Assembly: GCF_015548375.1 (NCBI RefSeq)
Contig: NZ_JADMWW010000011.1
Coordinates: 17,558 to 72,199 of the forward strand
Direction: 5' to 3'
Source: Collinsella aerofaciens
GTDB taxonomy: Bacteria; Actinomycetota; Coriobacteriia; Coriobacteriales; Coriobacteriaceae
Length of the DNA: 54,642 nucleotides
The notes beneath the pieces are model-generated. The model had not been told where the DNA came from. It saw only the letters and a program-made list of their open reading frames with translations, and ran no database searches. Below are positions 41,436 through 50,496 of this stretch, one piece after another. Positions within the stretch are counted from its first letter, which is position 1; the number at the start of each line of letters is the position of its first letter. The position numbers and the translations under genes were made by a program.

Positions 41436-42434
41436 GTAGTAGGCCCACATGGCTTCGACTTCGTTGAGGACCTCTACGACGCCCCAGCGGCGGGCGCTGC
41501 GGCTGGCCGAGTTGGGGTCGTAGACGCCAATCTGGTTGGCGTCGTCGATGCCGTAGAGCACGATGTAGTGGCCTACGTTGGTAAATGTACCGGGGCGCAC
41601 TGCGGCGATGACGGGCGCACCCGAGCGAAGTGCTTGGGTAATCGATTCGCGATCGTTATAGAGCTGTGTTCCGTTGAGCCCCAGCTGCCACGCACCGCCT
41701 GTCATAAACGACCACTCGGTGGCACCAGTGGGGGCGTAGTTGCCGGCTTCGGCCAGCGCGCATATATCGACCGGCGTCTTATCGGTATGGCCGGTCTTAA
41801 AGATATAGACCATGGTGAGGCAGGTAGGACCGCAAGCGTTTTCGCGAATAGTGCCACCGGCATAGGGCAGCTCCGACCATGCGGGGTCAATTTGGTAGAT
41901 GTGGGGCATGGTGCCGGCCTGCCATTGCGAGCGTGGGGTCGAGAACGCAAAGGAGTAACCGGGCGCGACGGGAGCTTTAAGCAGCTTGTCCTCGGCAGTG
42001 GGCTCAAGACCGGCTGATCCGTGGGAGATACAGGATCCCAAAAACACAAAGACGAGGCAGGCGGCGATGGAGCAAAGCGCAAGGCGTAGGCGGCGGGCCG
42101 GAAGCGCGTGGCTTGTGGTGTGCGACGCGGGGTGAGGGGCGGAATTGCCGCGATCGCGTTGAGGTCGCGAAAAGGAGCGCTTGACGTAGTAGTCGGTCTT
42201 ACGGCGATCGTAGCGGCGTGGCTGCGATGTGTCGGTCTGACGTTGGCGTGTGCTCGTACTGACGCGGTCTGACTGCTGCACGGTACGGCTTTGCTGCCGC
42301 GAAGAAGCCCCGGGCTGCTCTTGGGGGCGCTGCGGGTTGTCGTTGTCGGAGGTGCTTCTGGGCGTTGGCGTGGTGCGGCCGGCAAGGCGCACGCTTTGTG
42401 GCCGTTGGTCGCCGTCATTGTATCCGTATGCCAT
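41433..42434 (-). CDS. C39-like cysteine peptidase domain protein, membrane-anchored
   Basis: A 333-residue protein. The N-terminal 105 residues are polar and disordered, rich in Arg, Gln, Ser and Thr. One membrane helix follows (about 110-132: LALCSIAACLVFVFLGSC), ending in a cysteine. The outer domain (about 155-333) matches the peptidase C39-like fold: a Q in YQID, the catalytic Cys in ENACGPTCLTMVY (near residue 200), His in VGHYIVLYGID and the downstream VYDPNS aspartate. Substrates of such exported proteins are unknown; they may act on peptide bonds in the envelope. ATG 42434 follows AAGGTGA. Convergent with carbamate kinase. Confidence 0.8.
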   Translation of the reverse strand: MAYGYNDGDQRPQSVRLAGRTTPTPRSTSDNDNPQRPQEQPGASSRQQSRTVQQSDRVSTSTRQRQTDTSQPRRYDRRKTDYYVKRSFSRPQRDRGNSAPHPASHTTSHALPARRLRLALCSIAACLVFVFLGSCISHGSAGLEPTAEDKLLKAPVAPGYSFAFSTPRSQWQAGTMPHIYQIDPAWSELPYAGGTIRENACGPTCLTMVYIFKTGHTDKTPVDICALAEAGNYAPTGATEWSFMTGGAWQLGLNGTQLYNDRESITQALRSGAPVIAAVRPGTFTNVGHYIVLYGIDDANQIGVYDPNSASRSARRWGVVEVLNEVEAMWAYY

Positions 42435-42761
42435 TCGAATCACCTTGCCTCATGTGTAACTTGTCTATCCTACATAAAAAGATGCACGACACATGGGTAT
42501 GTGCGCCAAAAGCCTGACAAATGGTATGAACGTTGCCGCGCCGCGCGCCAAGCGTCACGGCAACAGGTATTCAAAAGCAGACAAGATGAAAGCGTCCAAG
42601 ACGAATGACGTCTCCCGCCGTTCGTCCCAAAAACGGTGCCGCTCGTTTTGCAGTTCTGCCTTCGGTCGAGCTGCGAGCGGCGCTGCTGCGCCAAGGCCGT
42701 ATCTTAAAGCCATGGAATAAAAGCGCGCGGCAAAACGGACCGCGCAAGGGGTGACGCCAAG

Positions 42762-42779
42762 GGGCGTCAAACAGGAAAG
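42762..42779 (+). promoter_or_regulatory. Small hairpin before the permease ribosome site
   Basis: TGACGCC-(AAG)-GGGCGTCA lies just ahead of AGGAAAGGAGGGG, the ribosome site of the permease. It might influence translation. The rest of the gap 42435-42789 holds nothing I can name. Confidence 0.35.
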
Positions 42780-42789
42780 GAGGGGAACA

Positions 42790-44241
42790 ATGGCGGACAA
42801 GAATGCAGAAGTTGCAGTCGAGGATAACGGCGGCATGAAGAAAACGCTTTCGCTCTGGAACTTCTTCACCATCGGTTTCGGTGCCATTATCGGTACCGGT
42901 TGGGTTCTGCAGGTCGGCGACTGGATGGTCGTGGGCGGCGGTCCCGTTCCCGCTATGATCGCATTCCTCTTGGGTGCAATCTTCCTCGTGCCCGTCGGAG
43001 CTGTTTTCGGTGAGCTCACGGCTGCTATCCCCATCTCGGGCGGCATCGTCGAGTATGTCGATCGTAGCTTTGGCCGTACGCTGAGCTACATCACCGGATG
43101 GCTTTTGGCCCTGGGCAACGGCATCCTGTGCCCGTGGGAGGCCATCGCCATTTCGACCCTCGTGTCCGAGATGTTCGGCAGCCTGCCCGGCCTTGAGTGG
43201 CTGCGCGCCGTCAAGCTCTACACCATCCTGGGGGCCGACGTTTACCTGTTCCCGACGCTGATCGCGCTCGGCTTTGCAGTCTACGTCATCTTTCTCAGCT
43301 TCCGCGGTGCCAGCTCGGCTGCCAAGCTTCAGGCCTTCCTGACCAAGGCCCTGCTCTGCGGCATGCTGCTCGCCATGGGCGTCTCGCTGTTCACCGGCTC
43401 GCCGGACAACGCCATGCCCGTGTTCTCCCAGGTCGCCGGCGCTGGCGGCGGCAAGGCCGCTACCGAGAGCTCCAGCCTGTTTGCCGGCATCGTGTCGGTC
43501 CTGGTTCTGACCCCGTTCTTCTACGCCGGCTTCGACACCATTCCTCAGCAGGCTGAGGAAGCAGCCGAGGGCCTCAACTGGAACAAGTTCGGCAAGATCA
43601 TCTCCCTGGCCCTGCTGGCCGCCGGCGGCTTCTACATGGTCTGTATCTACTCGTTCGGCACCATCCTCGACTGGCATGAGTTCGTTAAGAGCCCGGTTCC
43701 CGCGCTCGCCTGCCTCAAGGGCATCAACATGCTTCTGTACCTGGCCATGCTCGTCATCGCCACGCTTGGACCCATGGGCCCGATGAACTCCTTCTACGGC
43801 GCCACGAGCCGCATCATGCTCGCCATGGGCCGCAAGGGCCAGCTGCCCGAGCAGTTCGCCGAGGTCGACCCCAAGTCCGGCGCTCCCAAGCTTGCCTGCG
43901 TCGTCTTGGGCGTCATCACCGTCGTCGGACCGTTTTTGGGCAAGAACATGCTCATCCCTCTGACCAACGTGTCGGCTCTCGCCTTCATCTTCTCCTGCGG
44001 CATGGTCGCCCTCGCATGCCTGCGTATGCGCTTCACCGAGCCCGACCTGCCTCGTCCCTACGAGGTGCCCGGCGGCAAGTTTGGCATCGGCCTCGCCATC
44101 GGTGCCTGTGCCATCATCATCGGCCTGCTTGTGATTCCGTTCTCTCCCGCCTCCCTCAACATGGTGGAGTGGAGCATCGTAATCGGCTGGCTGGTCGTCG
44201 GCCTGGCTCTCATGGCCTTCACCAATTCCCGCAAAAAGTAA
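42790..44241 (+). CDS. APC-family amino acid permease
   Basis: A 483-residue membrane transporter of the APC superfamily. After a short acidic N terminus the first helix carries the family motif FFTIGFGAIIGTGWV (helix 1, substrate loop GAIIGTG). Further signatures are FGELTAAIPISGGIVEYV and, in helix 6, a FYAGFDTIPQQAEE loop; about twelve helices are visible. The substrate (an amino acid or derivative) cannot be read from sequence. ATG 42790 has a strong AGGAAAGGAGGGG site. The amidohydrolase gene follows after 131 bases, so it may import that enzyme's substrate. Confidence 0.9.
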   Translation: MADKNAEVAVEDNGGMKKTLSLWNFFTIGFGAIIGTGWVLQVGDWMVVGGGPVPAMIAFLLGAIFLVPVGAVFGELTAAIPISGGIVEYVDRSFGRTLSYITGWLLALGNGILCPWEAIAISTLVSEMFGSLPGLEWLRAVKLYTILGADVYLFPTLIALGFAVYVIFLSFRGASSAAKLQAFLTKALLCGMLLAMGVSLFTGSPDNAMPVFSQVAGAGGGKAATESSSLFAGIVSVLVLTPFFYAGFDTIPQQAEEAAEGLNWNKFGKIISLALLAAGGFYMVCIYSFGTILDWHEFVKSPVPALACLKGINMLLYLAMLVIATLGPMGPMNSFYGATSRIMLAMGRKGQLPEQFAEVDPKSGAPKLACVVLGVITVVGPFLGKNMLIPLTNVSALAFIFSCGMVALACLRMRFTEPDLPRPYEVPGGKFGIGLAIGACAIIIGLLVIPFSPASLNMVEWSIVIGWLVVGLALMAFTNSRKK

Positions 44242-44372
44242 CGCCGAGCCGGGGCGGATCAGGTGCGCGGGCCCCTCTCTTCCGCGCACCGAACCCGGCG
44301 CCACTTGGGTAGCTTTGTGAGGCCTTAACCCAACACGGCCTCGCCCACTATATGGATCCATAAGGAGGAACC

Positions 44373-45650
44373 ATGTCCACTAAGTATGCAATCGTTGGCG
44401 GCAAGCTCATCGACGGTACCGGTGCCGAGCCGGTCGAGAACTCCCTCGTTCTCGTCGACGACAACGGCAAGATCGAGTACGCCGGTGCTATGCAGGACCT
44501 TCCCGAGGGCGTTGAGGTCATCGACGCCGCCGGCAAGACCGTCCTTCCCGGCCTGATCGACACCCACCTGCACTTCTCGGGCAACCTGACCGACGATGAC
44601 ACCGATTGGGTCATGCAGCCGCTCCTCGAGAAGCAGGCCGTCGCCGTCAAGCAGGCCTACGACTGCCTCACCCACGGCCTCACCACCGTCTGCGAGATCG
44701 GCCGCTTTGGTATCCAGATCCGTGACTGCATCGACAAGGGCGTCTTCAAGGGCCCGCGCGTTCTGGCCACCGGCCTTGGCTTCTGCCGCGTTGCCGGCCA
44801 CGGCGACTCCCACCACTGCAGCCAGGAGCTCAACAAGGAATCGCACCCCTGGGGCGATCAGGTCGACGGTCCTTGGGATCTGCGCAAGGCCGTCCGTCGT
44901 CGCCTGCGTGAGAACCCCGATGCCATCAAGATCTGGGCTACCGGTGGCGGCATCTGGCGCTGGGACTCCGGCCGCGACCAGCACTACTGCTCCGAGGAGA
45001 TCCAGGCCGTGGTCGAAGAGGCAAAGATGGTCGGCATCCCCGTGTGGAGCCACTGCTACAACAACCACGCCGCTGCCTACGACTCCGTCCGCTTTGGCTG
45101 CGAGCAGCTGATTCACGGCTTCGATATCGATGAGCGCACCATGGACCTCATGGCCGAGCAGGGCACCTTCTTCACTCCGACGATCGCCTTCCTGCCCACC
45201 TGGTACGCCACCTATCCGCCCGTCTACGTCCCCGAGCTGCACGACAAGTACGAGGGCACCCTGGTCGAGAAGGAGCTGCAGCGCAACTACGACTGCCTGC
45301 GCGAGGCCAAGAAGCGCGGCGTCGTCATGACGATCGGCTCCGACTCCTTCTCCTTCGTCACTCCGTACGGCACCTGCTCCATCGAGGAGATGTACGAGTT
45401 CGTCGACAAGATCGGCTTCACCCCGGTCGAGACCATCACCTGTGCCACCCTCAACGGTGCCAAGATGTGCCACATCGAGGACGAGACCGGTTCCATTGAG
45501 GCCGGCAAGTGCGCCGACCTGCTGGTCGTCAACGGTGACGTCGCCGCCGACATCCACGTGCTCAACACCGACAACATGGACGTCATCATGAAGGACGGCT
45601 GGATTGTCGAGGCCGGCACCTTCGGCGAGGCAAACAAGTACAGCGCCTAA
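44373..45650 (+). CDS. Metal-dependent amidohydrolase (imidazolonepropionase/prolidase-like group)
   Basis: A 425-residue amidohydrolase-superfamily enzyme with the full two-metal set: HLH in IDTHLHF (near residue 69), lysine in AIKIWATGGG (near residue 188), His in VWSHCYNN, His in LIHGFDI and Asp in IGSDSFSF (near residue 325). Ends form the small beta domain (GGKLIDGTGAEPV; GSIEAGKCADLLVVNGD). ATG 44373 follows AAGGAGG. The group includes Xaa-Pro dipeptidases, imidazolonepropionases and many uncharacterised dipeptide or N-acyl amino acid hydrolases. The APC permease upstream suggests an imported amino-acid-derived substrate. Codon bias is strong. Confidence 0.85.
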   Translation: MSTKYAIVGGKLIDGTGAEPVENSLVLVDDNGKIEYAGAMQDLPEGVEVIDAAGKTVLPGLIDTHLHFSGNLTDDDTDWVMQPLLEKQAVAVKQAYDCLTHGLTTVCEIGRFGIQIRDCIDKGVFKGPRVLATGLGFCRVAGHGDSHHCSQELNKESHPWGDQVDGPWDLRKAVRRRLRENPDAIKIWATGGGIWRWDSGRDQHYCSEEIQAVVEEAKMVGIPVWSHCYNNHAAAYDSVRFGCEQLIHGFDIDERTMDLMAEQGTFFTPTIAFLPTWYATYPPVYVPELHDKYEGTLVEKELQRNYDCLREAKKRGVVMTIGSDSFSFVTPYGTCSIEEMYEFVDKIGFTPVETITCATLNGAKMCHIEDETGSIEAGKCADLLVVNGDVAADIHVLNTDNMDVIMKDGWIVEAGTFGEANKYSA

Positions 45651-45691
45651 GCTACCGTTCATCGATGGCTTGATGTAAAACACAGTATTTG

Positions 45692-45706
45692 ATTGCATAA
45701 TGCAAT
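45692..45706. promoter_or_regulatory. Operator-like palindrome ATTGCATAATGCAAT
   Basis: A 7-bp dyad around a central A, containing TTGCATAAT as in the dyad at 30622-30656. It lies right before the terminator hairpin at 45709 and 63 bases before the kinase start. It may be a regulator site or a -10-like element (CATAAT). Confidence 0.45.
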
Positions 45707-45708
45707 GG

Positions 45709-45732
45709 AGAGGGTCGCTTGCGGCCCTCTTT
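45709..45732 (+). terminator. Intrinsic terminator after the permease/amidohydrolase genes
   Basis: AGAGGGTCGC (45709-45718), TT loop, GCGGCCCTCT (45721-45730), one G-T wobble, followed by TT-ATT. It lies 58 bases after the amidohydrolase stop and directly before the sensor kinase gene. Confidence 0.7.
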
Positions 45733-45768
45733 ATTGCTATGGGGTGTGTCAGTAAGAAGGAGATGACG

Positions 45769-47154
45769 GTGGATCTCAATAGGCTGATTCTGGGCAAGAG
45801 CTACAACTCTACTAAGGTCTTTCGTACCGCTCAGCATGTGGTTCAAGCCATCTTGCTCGGTATTGTCGTTCCGCTGCTTATCCTGCTGCTCATCTGGGAT
45901 CTAACCGATAATCCCAATCCCGTTCCGGCCGTTGTCGTCATTGCCGGCTTGGTCATGCTGTGCTTCTTCTTCTCGTACGTCTTTGTCGTTCCCGACGACC
46001 TCACATCGAGCGCAACCGACCGCACGCTCGCCATCGCTTCAAAAATATTCGCCTACACGTCGCGCGGCCTTACGCCCGAAGCTGCCCTAGGCGCCTCTAA
46101 GATCATCCTGTCCGAAACTATCGCCTCTGCCATCTGCTTTACCGACGGCAAGCAGGTGTTGGCAAGCTGGGGCGAGGACTCGGCAAAATGCCCCGCGGGC
46201 ACCCCGGTGGTGCTGCGGACTACGCTCAACGTGATCAACAGCGGTGAGCAAAGCGTGTTCTCGCGCGATGCCTCGACCGAGACAGGTGGCTACTTTCCGC
46301 GCCTGCGCGCCGGTATTGTCGCACCGCTTACCGTGCGCGGGCATTGCGTGGGCACGCTCGAGCTGTATTATCCCCGTCTGAGCAGCATCGATATGCGCCA
46401 GACGGCGCTTGCCTCGGGCTTTGCCGACCTCATTTCCACGCAGCTTGCGAGCTTTGAGCTCGAGCGCCAGGACGAGCTTACGGCCCGCGTGGAGCTGCGC
46501 GCCTTGCAATCGCAGGTCGATCCTCATTTTCTGTTTAACACCATCAGCACCATCGTGTCGCTCGTGCGTACCGAGCCGGACAAGGCCAGGTCGCTGCTGA
46601 TCGACTTCTCCAACTACTACCGTCAGACGCTTTCTGATTCCGATACCCTCACAACGCTCGAGCACGAGGTGGAACAGGGCACTCGCTATATCAATCTTAT
46701 GCAGGCTCGTTATGGCGACGGCCGTCTGCGCGTCTCGGTCGATATCGACTTTGAGGTGCGCGATTGCATGGTGCCGCCGTTTATCTTGCAGCCGTTGCTC
46801 GAAAACTGCATCAAGCACGCGCAGCGCGAGACCGAGCCGCTTTCTATTCATGTTAGGGCTTTCGAGACCGATGACGGTTTGGAGATCATCGTCGAGGACG
46901 ATGGCATCGGTATGAGCGAAGAGGTCTGCGCGCATCTGTTTGAGCAACATCGCCTGGAGGAGCCCGAGAGCATTACCGCCGACGGCTCCGTCAAGCGAGG
47001 TTGCGGCCTGGCGCTCTTCAACGTGCTTCAGCGCATCCATTTCTTTTACGGAGAAGATTCCGGCATGCGCGTGAAGTCCCAGGAGGGCGTGGGAACGCAG
47101 GTCATCGTCGAGCTGAACGGCGAGCCGCATGAGCCCGCGCCGTTGACGGCGTAG
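45769..47154 (+). CDS. LytS-type sensor histidine kinase (first copy)
   Basis: A 461-residue kinase. Two membrane helices are at about 25-65, with no long external loop. A GAF-like domain (about 95-220) is followed by the His_kinase motif SQVDPHFLFNT with His253, then PFILQPLLENCIKHA and DDGIGMS in the ATPase domain. LytS-type kinases usually have a five-to-six-helix 5TM-5TMR domain; here only two helices exist, so signal input probably comes from the GAF domain. AAGGAG at 45757 fits GTG 45769 better than ATG 45763. It shares its layout with the kinase at 51681. The response regulator starts 38 bases after the stop. Confidence 0.85.
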   Translation: MDLNRLILGKSYNSTKVFRTAQHVVQAILLGIVVPLLILLLIWDLTDNPNPVPAVVVIAGLVMLCFFFSYVFVVPDDLTSSATDRTLAIASKIFAYTSRGLTPEAALGASKIILSETIASAICFTDGKQVLASWGEDSAKCPAGTPVVLRTTLNVINSGEQSVFSRDASTETGGYFPRLRAGIVAPLTVRGHCVGTLELYYPRLSSIDMRQTALASGFADLISTQLASFELERQDELTARVELRALQSQVDPHFLFNTISTIVSLVRTEPDKARSLLIDFSNYYRQTLSDSDTLTTLEHEVEQGTRYINLMQARYGDGRLRVSVDIDFEVRDCMVPPFILQPLLENCIKHAQRETEPLSIHVRAFETDDGLEIIVEDDGIGMSEEVCAHLFEQHRLEEPESITADGSVKRGCGLALFNVLQRIHFFYGEDSGMRVKSQEGVGTQVIVELNGEPHEPAPLTA

Positions 47155-47192
47155 CACGCGGTTGGATTGAGAGAAAAAGAGGGGAAGCACAT

Positions 47193-47927
47193 ATGTCCGA
47201 AGGCTGGAACATCTTGGTGGTTGATGACGAGCCTCCCATTAGGGCTGAGCTACGCTATCTGTTGGAAAAGGATGCGCGTGTGGGCCAGATTGCCGAGGCG
47301 GGCAATGTCACCGAAGCCGTGGAGTCGATTCTCTCGAACAAGCCCAACGTGTTGTTTTTGGACATCACGATGCCCGGCCGCTCGGGAATTGAGCTTGCCG
47401 AGACGCTGCAGAACCTAAAGACGCCGCCGGTGGTTGTGTTTGTGACGGCGTTTGCCGAGTTTGCCGCCGATGCGTATAACCTTGATGCGGTCGACTATGT
47501 CGTCAAGCCGGTCGAGGACGCACGCCTGTCAAAGGCACTCGACAAGATCGAGGCAGCCTTGGGTGCCCGTCGTGTTATCCACGCTCCGCGCCAGCCTTTA
47601 CGTCTGACGGTGGACCGCAGGGGCAAAAAGGTGTTCATTCCCGCCGCAGACGTCTGCTACTTTGAGGCGCGCGCCGATTTTTGCAACGCCATCTGCGCCG
47701 AGGGAACGTACCTGATCAATGAGTCGATCTCTTCGCTCGAGCGTCGCTTGGTCTCCGAGGGCTTTATTCGCGTTCATCGCAGCTATCTGGTCAATTTGGA
47801 AGACGTGCACAATGTCGAGATCGGTTCCACGGGTCTTATGGAGCTCAGACTCGATCGCGTAACCTCGACGGTGCCCGTGTCCCGCCGTCGCGCTGCCGAG
47901 GTTAAAGCACACTTGGGGCTTGCGTAG
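47193..47927 (+). CDS. LytTR-family response regulator (first copy)
   Basis: A 244-residue partner of the preceding kinase. The receiver domain (1-120) has acidic DD at residues 11-12, phospho-acceptor Asp57 in LFLDITMPG, Thr in FVTAF and Lys in VVKPVED. The LytTR DNA-binding domain (about 140-242) has the marker regions VCYFEARADF, FIRVHRSYLVNL and VPVSRRR. Such regulators bind paired direct repeats; no target site could be assigned here. A GAGGGGAAG site precedes ATG 47193. Compare the paralogue at 53097. Confidence 0.92.
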   Translation: MSEGWNILVVDDEPPIRAELRYLLEKDARVGQIAEAGNVTEAVESILSNKPNVLFLDITMPGRSGIELAETLQNLKTPPVVVFVTAFAEFAADAYNLDAVDYVVKPVEDARLSKALDKIEAALGARRVIHAPRQPLRLTVDRRGKKVFIPAADVCYFEARADFCNAICAEGTYLINESISSLERRLVSEGFIRVHRSYLVNLEDVHNVEIGSTGLMELRLDRVTSTVPVSRRRAAEVKAHLGLA

Positions 47928-48019
47928 ACGGTCTGCGTGCCGTCGTTTACCATCGCAGGTTTGGCATGGGCGCGCGGTGGGCATAATGGGTGGCATCGAA
48001 TGAAATCGAAAGGATCATT

Positions 48020-48964
48020 ATGCCCGCGCTTATCACCCATCATCTGTTTGGCGAGGAAAGCATCGACCGTCTTCCGCAGGGCGTCATCACGTCCGATGAA
48101 GAGCGCATTGCCTTTATCTTGGGCAACCAAGGCCCCGACCCGTTTTTCTTTCACATTCTGACACTGCGTGTTTCCGACTGCACGCTGCTGGCGCAGGTCA
48201 TGCATCGGTCGCGCATGTCTCGCCAGTTCGCGTGCCTGCGCGACGGCGTGTCGCATCTGCTGCCGCGCGACGCCAGCTTGGGTCGCGCCTTTGCGCTGGG
48301 CCTGCTGTCTCATTATGTGCTCGACCGCAACGCCCACCCCTTTGTCTATGAGCAGCAGTTTGGCATCGTGGAGTCCGATTCAGAGCTTGAGGATTCGAGC
48401 AGTCAGGTTCATGCCGTGATCGAGAGCGACCTGGATGTACTGATGCTGCAGCTTAAACGCGATGGCGCTACGGTTGACGATTACCCGCCGGCGGGCGAGA
48501 TCGTCACCACCGATCGCATCAATCGCGTGGCCGGCGTGCTGATGAGCTATGTTGCCGGACGCGTGTACGGCATTGACATTCCGGCGGGGGAGTACGGTGC
48601 TGCCGTTGCCAATATGCAGCGACTTTACCGCGCGATTGAGCCGGCCGGCTCCGCAAAGACGCGCGCGATCTCGCTGGTTGAGGGCTTGGTGCACGACTAC
48701 TCGCTGCTCGACGGCCTTGCCCATCGCGTGACGACGGAGCTGCCCGAGCGCACCGGTAACCTGGGCCATCTGACATGGAAGAATCCCTTTACCGACGAGG
48801 TCTCGAACGAAAGTTTCCCCGAGGTCTTTGATCGCGCGCTGGTCGATTACGAGTGCACGGTCGCACGTTTTATCGAGACCGGCGACATGGACGCCGTGAC
48901 CAGTCACGTCAACTACAGCGGTCGCGTGCTCGAAGTCGATGAGGAGTTCGACCGCGAGGAATAG
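48020..48964 (+). CDS. Zinc-dependent phospholipase C-like protein
   Basis: A 314-residue cytoplasmic protein. The start MPALITHHLFG, then FILGNQGPDPFFFH, GLLSHYVLDRNAHPFVYEQ and HAVIESDLD give a set of His/Asp residues arranged as in the zinc-dependent phospholipase C/S1-P1 nuclease-like fold. There is no signal peptide, so it may not be an exported phospholipase. ATG 48020 follows GAAAGGA. Its promoter may be the CATAAT at 47982-47987. Real substrate is unknown. Confidence 0.7.
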   Translation: MPALITHHLFGEESIDRLPQGVITSDEERIAFILGNQGPDPFFFHILTLRVSDCTLLAQVMHRSRMSRQFACLRDGVSHLLPRDASLGRAFALGLLSHYVLDRNAHPFVYEQQFGIVESDSELEDSSSQVHAVIESDLDVLMLQLKRDGATVDDYPPAGEIVTTDRINRVAGVLMSYVAGRVYGIDIPAGEYGAAVANMQRLYRAIEPAGSAKTRAISLVEGLVHDYSLLDGLAHRVTTELPERTGNLGHLTWKNPFTDEVSNESFPEVFDRALVDYECTVARFIETGDMDAVTSHVNYSGRVLEVDEEFDREE

Positions 48965-49018
48965 GGCCCGTGCGTGCCCCTTTGCCGAATCCTTACCGGC
49001 GGTTCTGGACAATTGGGG

Positions 49019-49024
49019 TACGAT
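49019..49024 (+). promoter_or_regulatory. Candidate extended -10 before the MFS gene
   Basis: TTGGGGTACGATGAAC has TACGAT preceded by GGGG, 42 bases before the MFS start codon. Confidence 0.45.
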
Positions 49025-49065
49025 GAACTAACTGCATATCGGGCGAATACGAAGGGTCCCTGTCC

Positions 49066-50325
49066 ATGAAATACACCAAGCTCGAGCGTAACTGGGTTAT
49101 GTATGATGTGGGCAATTCGGCCCTCGTGCTGCTCAATACCTCGGTGGTGCCCATTTACTTTAACGCCATCAATACCGGTGCTTCCTCGGCCGACCTGGTG
49201 GTCGCCTGGGGCAATGCGCAGACGATCGCCTCGCTGGTCATCGCCATGCTCATGCCCATTCTGGGCGCGCTTGCCGACTACGCCGGCAACAAGATCAAGT
49301 TCTTCTTGGGCTTCTTCCTCACGGGCCTGGTGCTTTGCCTGGCGCAGGCTATCCCAATGTCCGCCATGGCATTTTTGACCGTGTACGTGCTGTGCACCAT
49401 CGGCCTTAACTCTTCTATGACGTTCTACGACGCCATGCTGCCCGACATTACCACCGACGAGCGCATGGACGCCGTGTCCAGCTCGGGCTATGCCTGGGGC
49501 TATATCGGTTCCACCGTGCCGTTCGTCATCTGCCTGGCGCTCATCATGGGTGGCCCCGCTCTTGGCGTCCCCACCATGCTGGCAACGCGTCTGTCGTTTA
49601 TCATCACTGGCGCCTGGTGGCTCATCTTTACTCTGCCGCTCATTCGCACCTATAAGCAAAAGTACGGTCGCGAGCGCGGTCCCGAGGACACCATCGGCCA
49701 CATCGTGGGCGGTGTGTTCTCCGAGGTCGGACACACCATGCGCGAGATCGCCCACAACAAGACCGTGCTGGTCTACATGGTCGCGTTCTTCTTCTACATC
49801 GACGGCGTGCACACGGTCATTTCCATGGCAACCAGCTACGGCTCGGCTTTGGGCATCGATTCGACACAGTTGGTGCTGGCGCTGCTCGTTACGCAGTTTG
49901 TTGCTTTTCCGTCTGCCATCATCTACGGCAAGCTCGCTGGACGCGTGGGCACGCTCAACATGATCCTGGTGGCCGTCGCCGCCTACATGGGCATTGTGCT
50001 GTTTGCCGCGTTCTTCCTAAAGACCGCCTTCGAATTTTGGGTGCTTGCCATTATGGTCGGCCTGTTCCAGGGCGGCGTGCAGGCGCTCAGCCGTAGCTAC
50101 TTTGGCCGCATTATCCCTAAGGAAAAATCCAACGAGTACTACGGCTTCTTTGACATCTTTGGTCGTTATGCAAGCGTCATGGGCACCTTCCTGGTGTCGG
50201 TCGTCACCTCGCTGACCGGCAACCCGTCGCTGGGCGTCCTTTCCATTGGTGTGCTGCTGGTCGTTGGTTTTATGCTGCTGGTCCGCCTGTCCCGCATGAC
50301 TCGGGCGGCAGGGCATGCCGCATAG
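49066..50325 (+). CDS. UMF1-type major facilitator protein
   Basis: A 419-residue transporter with about twelve helices. The N terminus NWVMYDVGNSALVLL and the motif GALADYAGNKIKFF (the MFS loop 2-3 motif) match the UMF1/Atg22-like group. YDAMLPDITTDERMDAVSSSGYAWGYIGS, seen in the first half, is another group signature in part. Substrate is unknown; in eukaryotic relatives it is amino acids from vacuoles. Probably monocistronic, with the hairpin at 50440 as its terminator. Confidence 0.85.
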   Translation: MKYTKLERNWVMYDVGNSALVLLNTSVVPIYFNAINTGASSADLVVAWGNAQTIASLVIAMLMPILGALADYAGNKIKFFLGFFLTGLVLCLAQAIPMSAMAFLTVYVLCTIGLNSSMTFYDAMLPDITTDERMDAVSSSGYAWGYIGSTVPFVICLALIMGGPALGVPTMLATRLSFIITGAWWLIFTLPLIRTYKQKYGRERGPEDTIGHIVGGVFSEVGHTMREIAHNKTVLVYMVAFFFYIDGVHTVISMATSYGSALGIDSTQLVLALLVTQFVAFPSAIIYGKLAGRVGTLNMILVAVAAYMGIVLFAAFFLKTAFEFWVLAIMVGLFQGGVQALSRSYFGRIIPKEKSNEYYGFFDIFGRYASVMGTFLVSVVTSLTGNPSLGVLSIGVLLVVGFMLLVRLSRMTRAAGHAA

Positions 50326-50439
50326 GAGCGAGCGGCTATTGTGCCTGTCCACGGTACTCTTTTGGGGTTATCCGCAATAAACATTGCGACTTGCGAGCAA
50401 TGATTTGCCCAAGTGGGTATGATGGAATCAGCTAGGTCG

Positions 50440-50475
50440 CGGGGCGTCGCCTGTGTTTGGCGGCGTCCCGTTTTT
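50440..50475 (+). terminator. Intrinsic terminator between MFS and glycosyltransferase genes
   Basis: CGGGGCGTCGCC (50440-50451) and GGCGGCGTCCCG (50459-50470) pair with two G-T wobbles, followed by TTTTTG. A possible -10, GGGTATGAT at 50415-50423, lies just ahead; if used, this hairpin would sit in the leader of the next gene as an attenuator. Confidence 0.65.
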
Positions 50476-50496
50476 GTGTTGCAGGGAGGGTAAGGC

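Noticed and set aside
42493-42720. A 75-codon plus-strand frame before the permease
   Set aside because: Basic low-complexity peptide, no good ribosome site and no similarity I recognise; more likely leader sequence.
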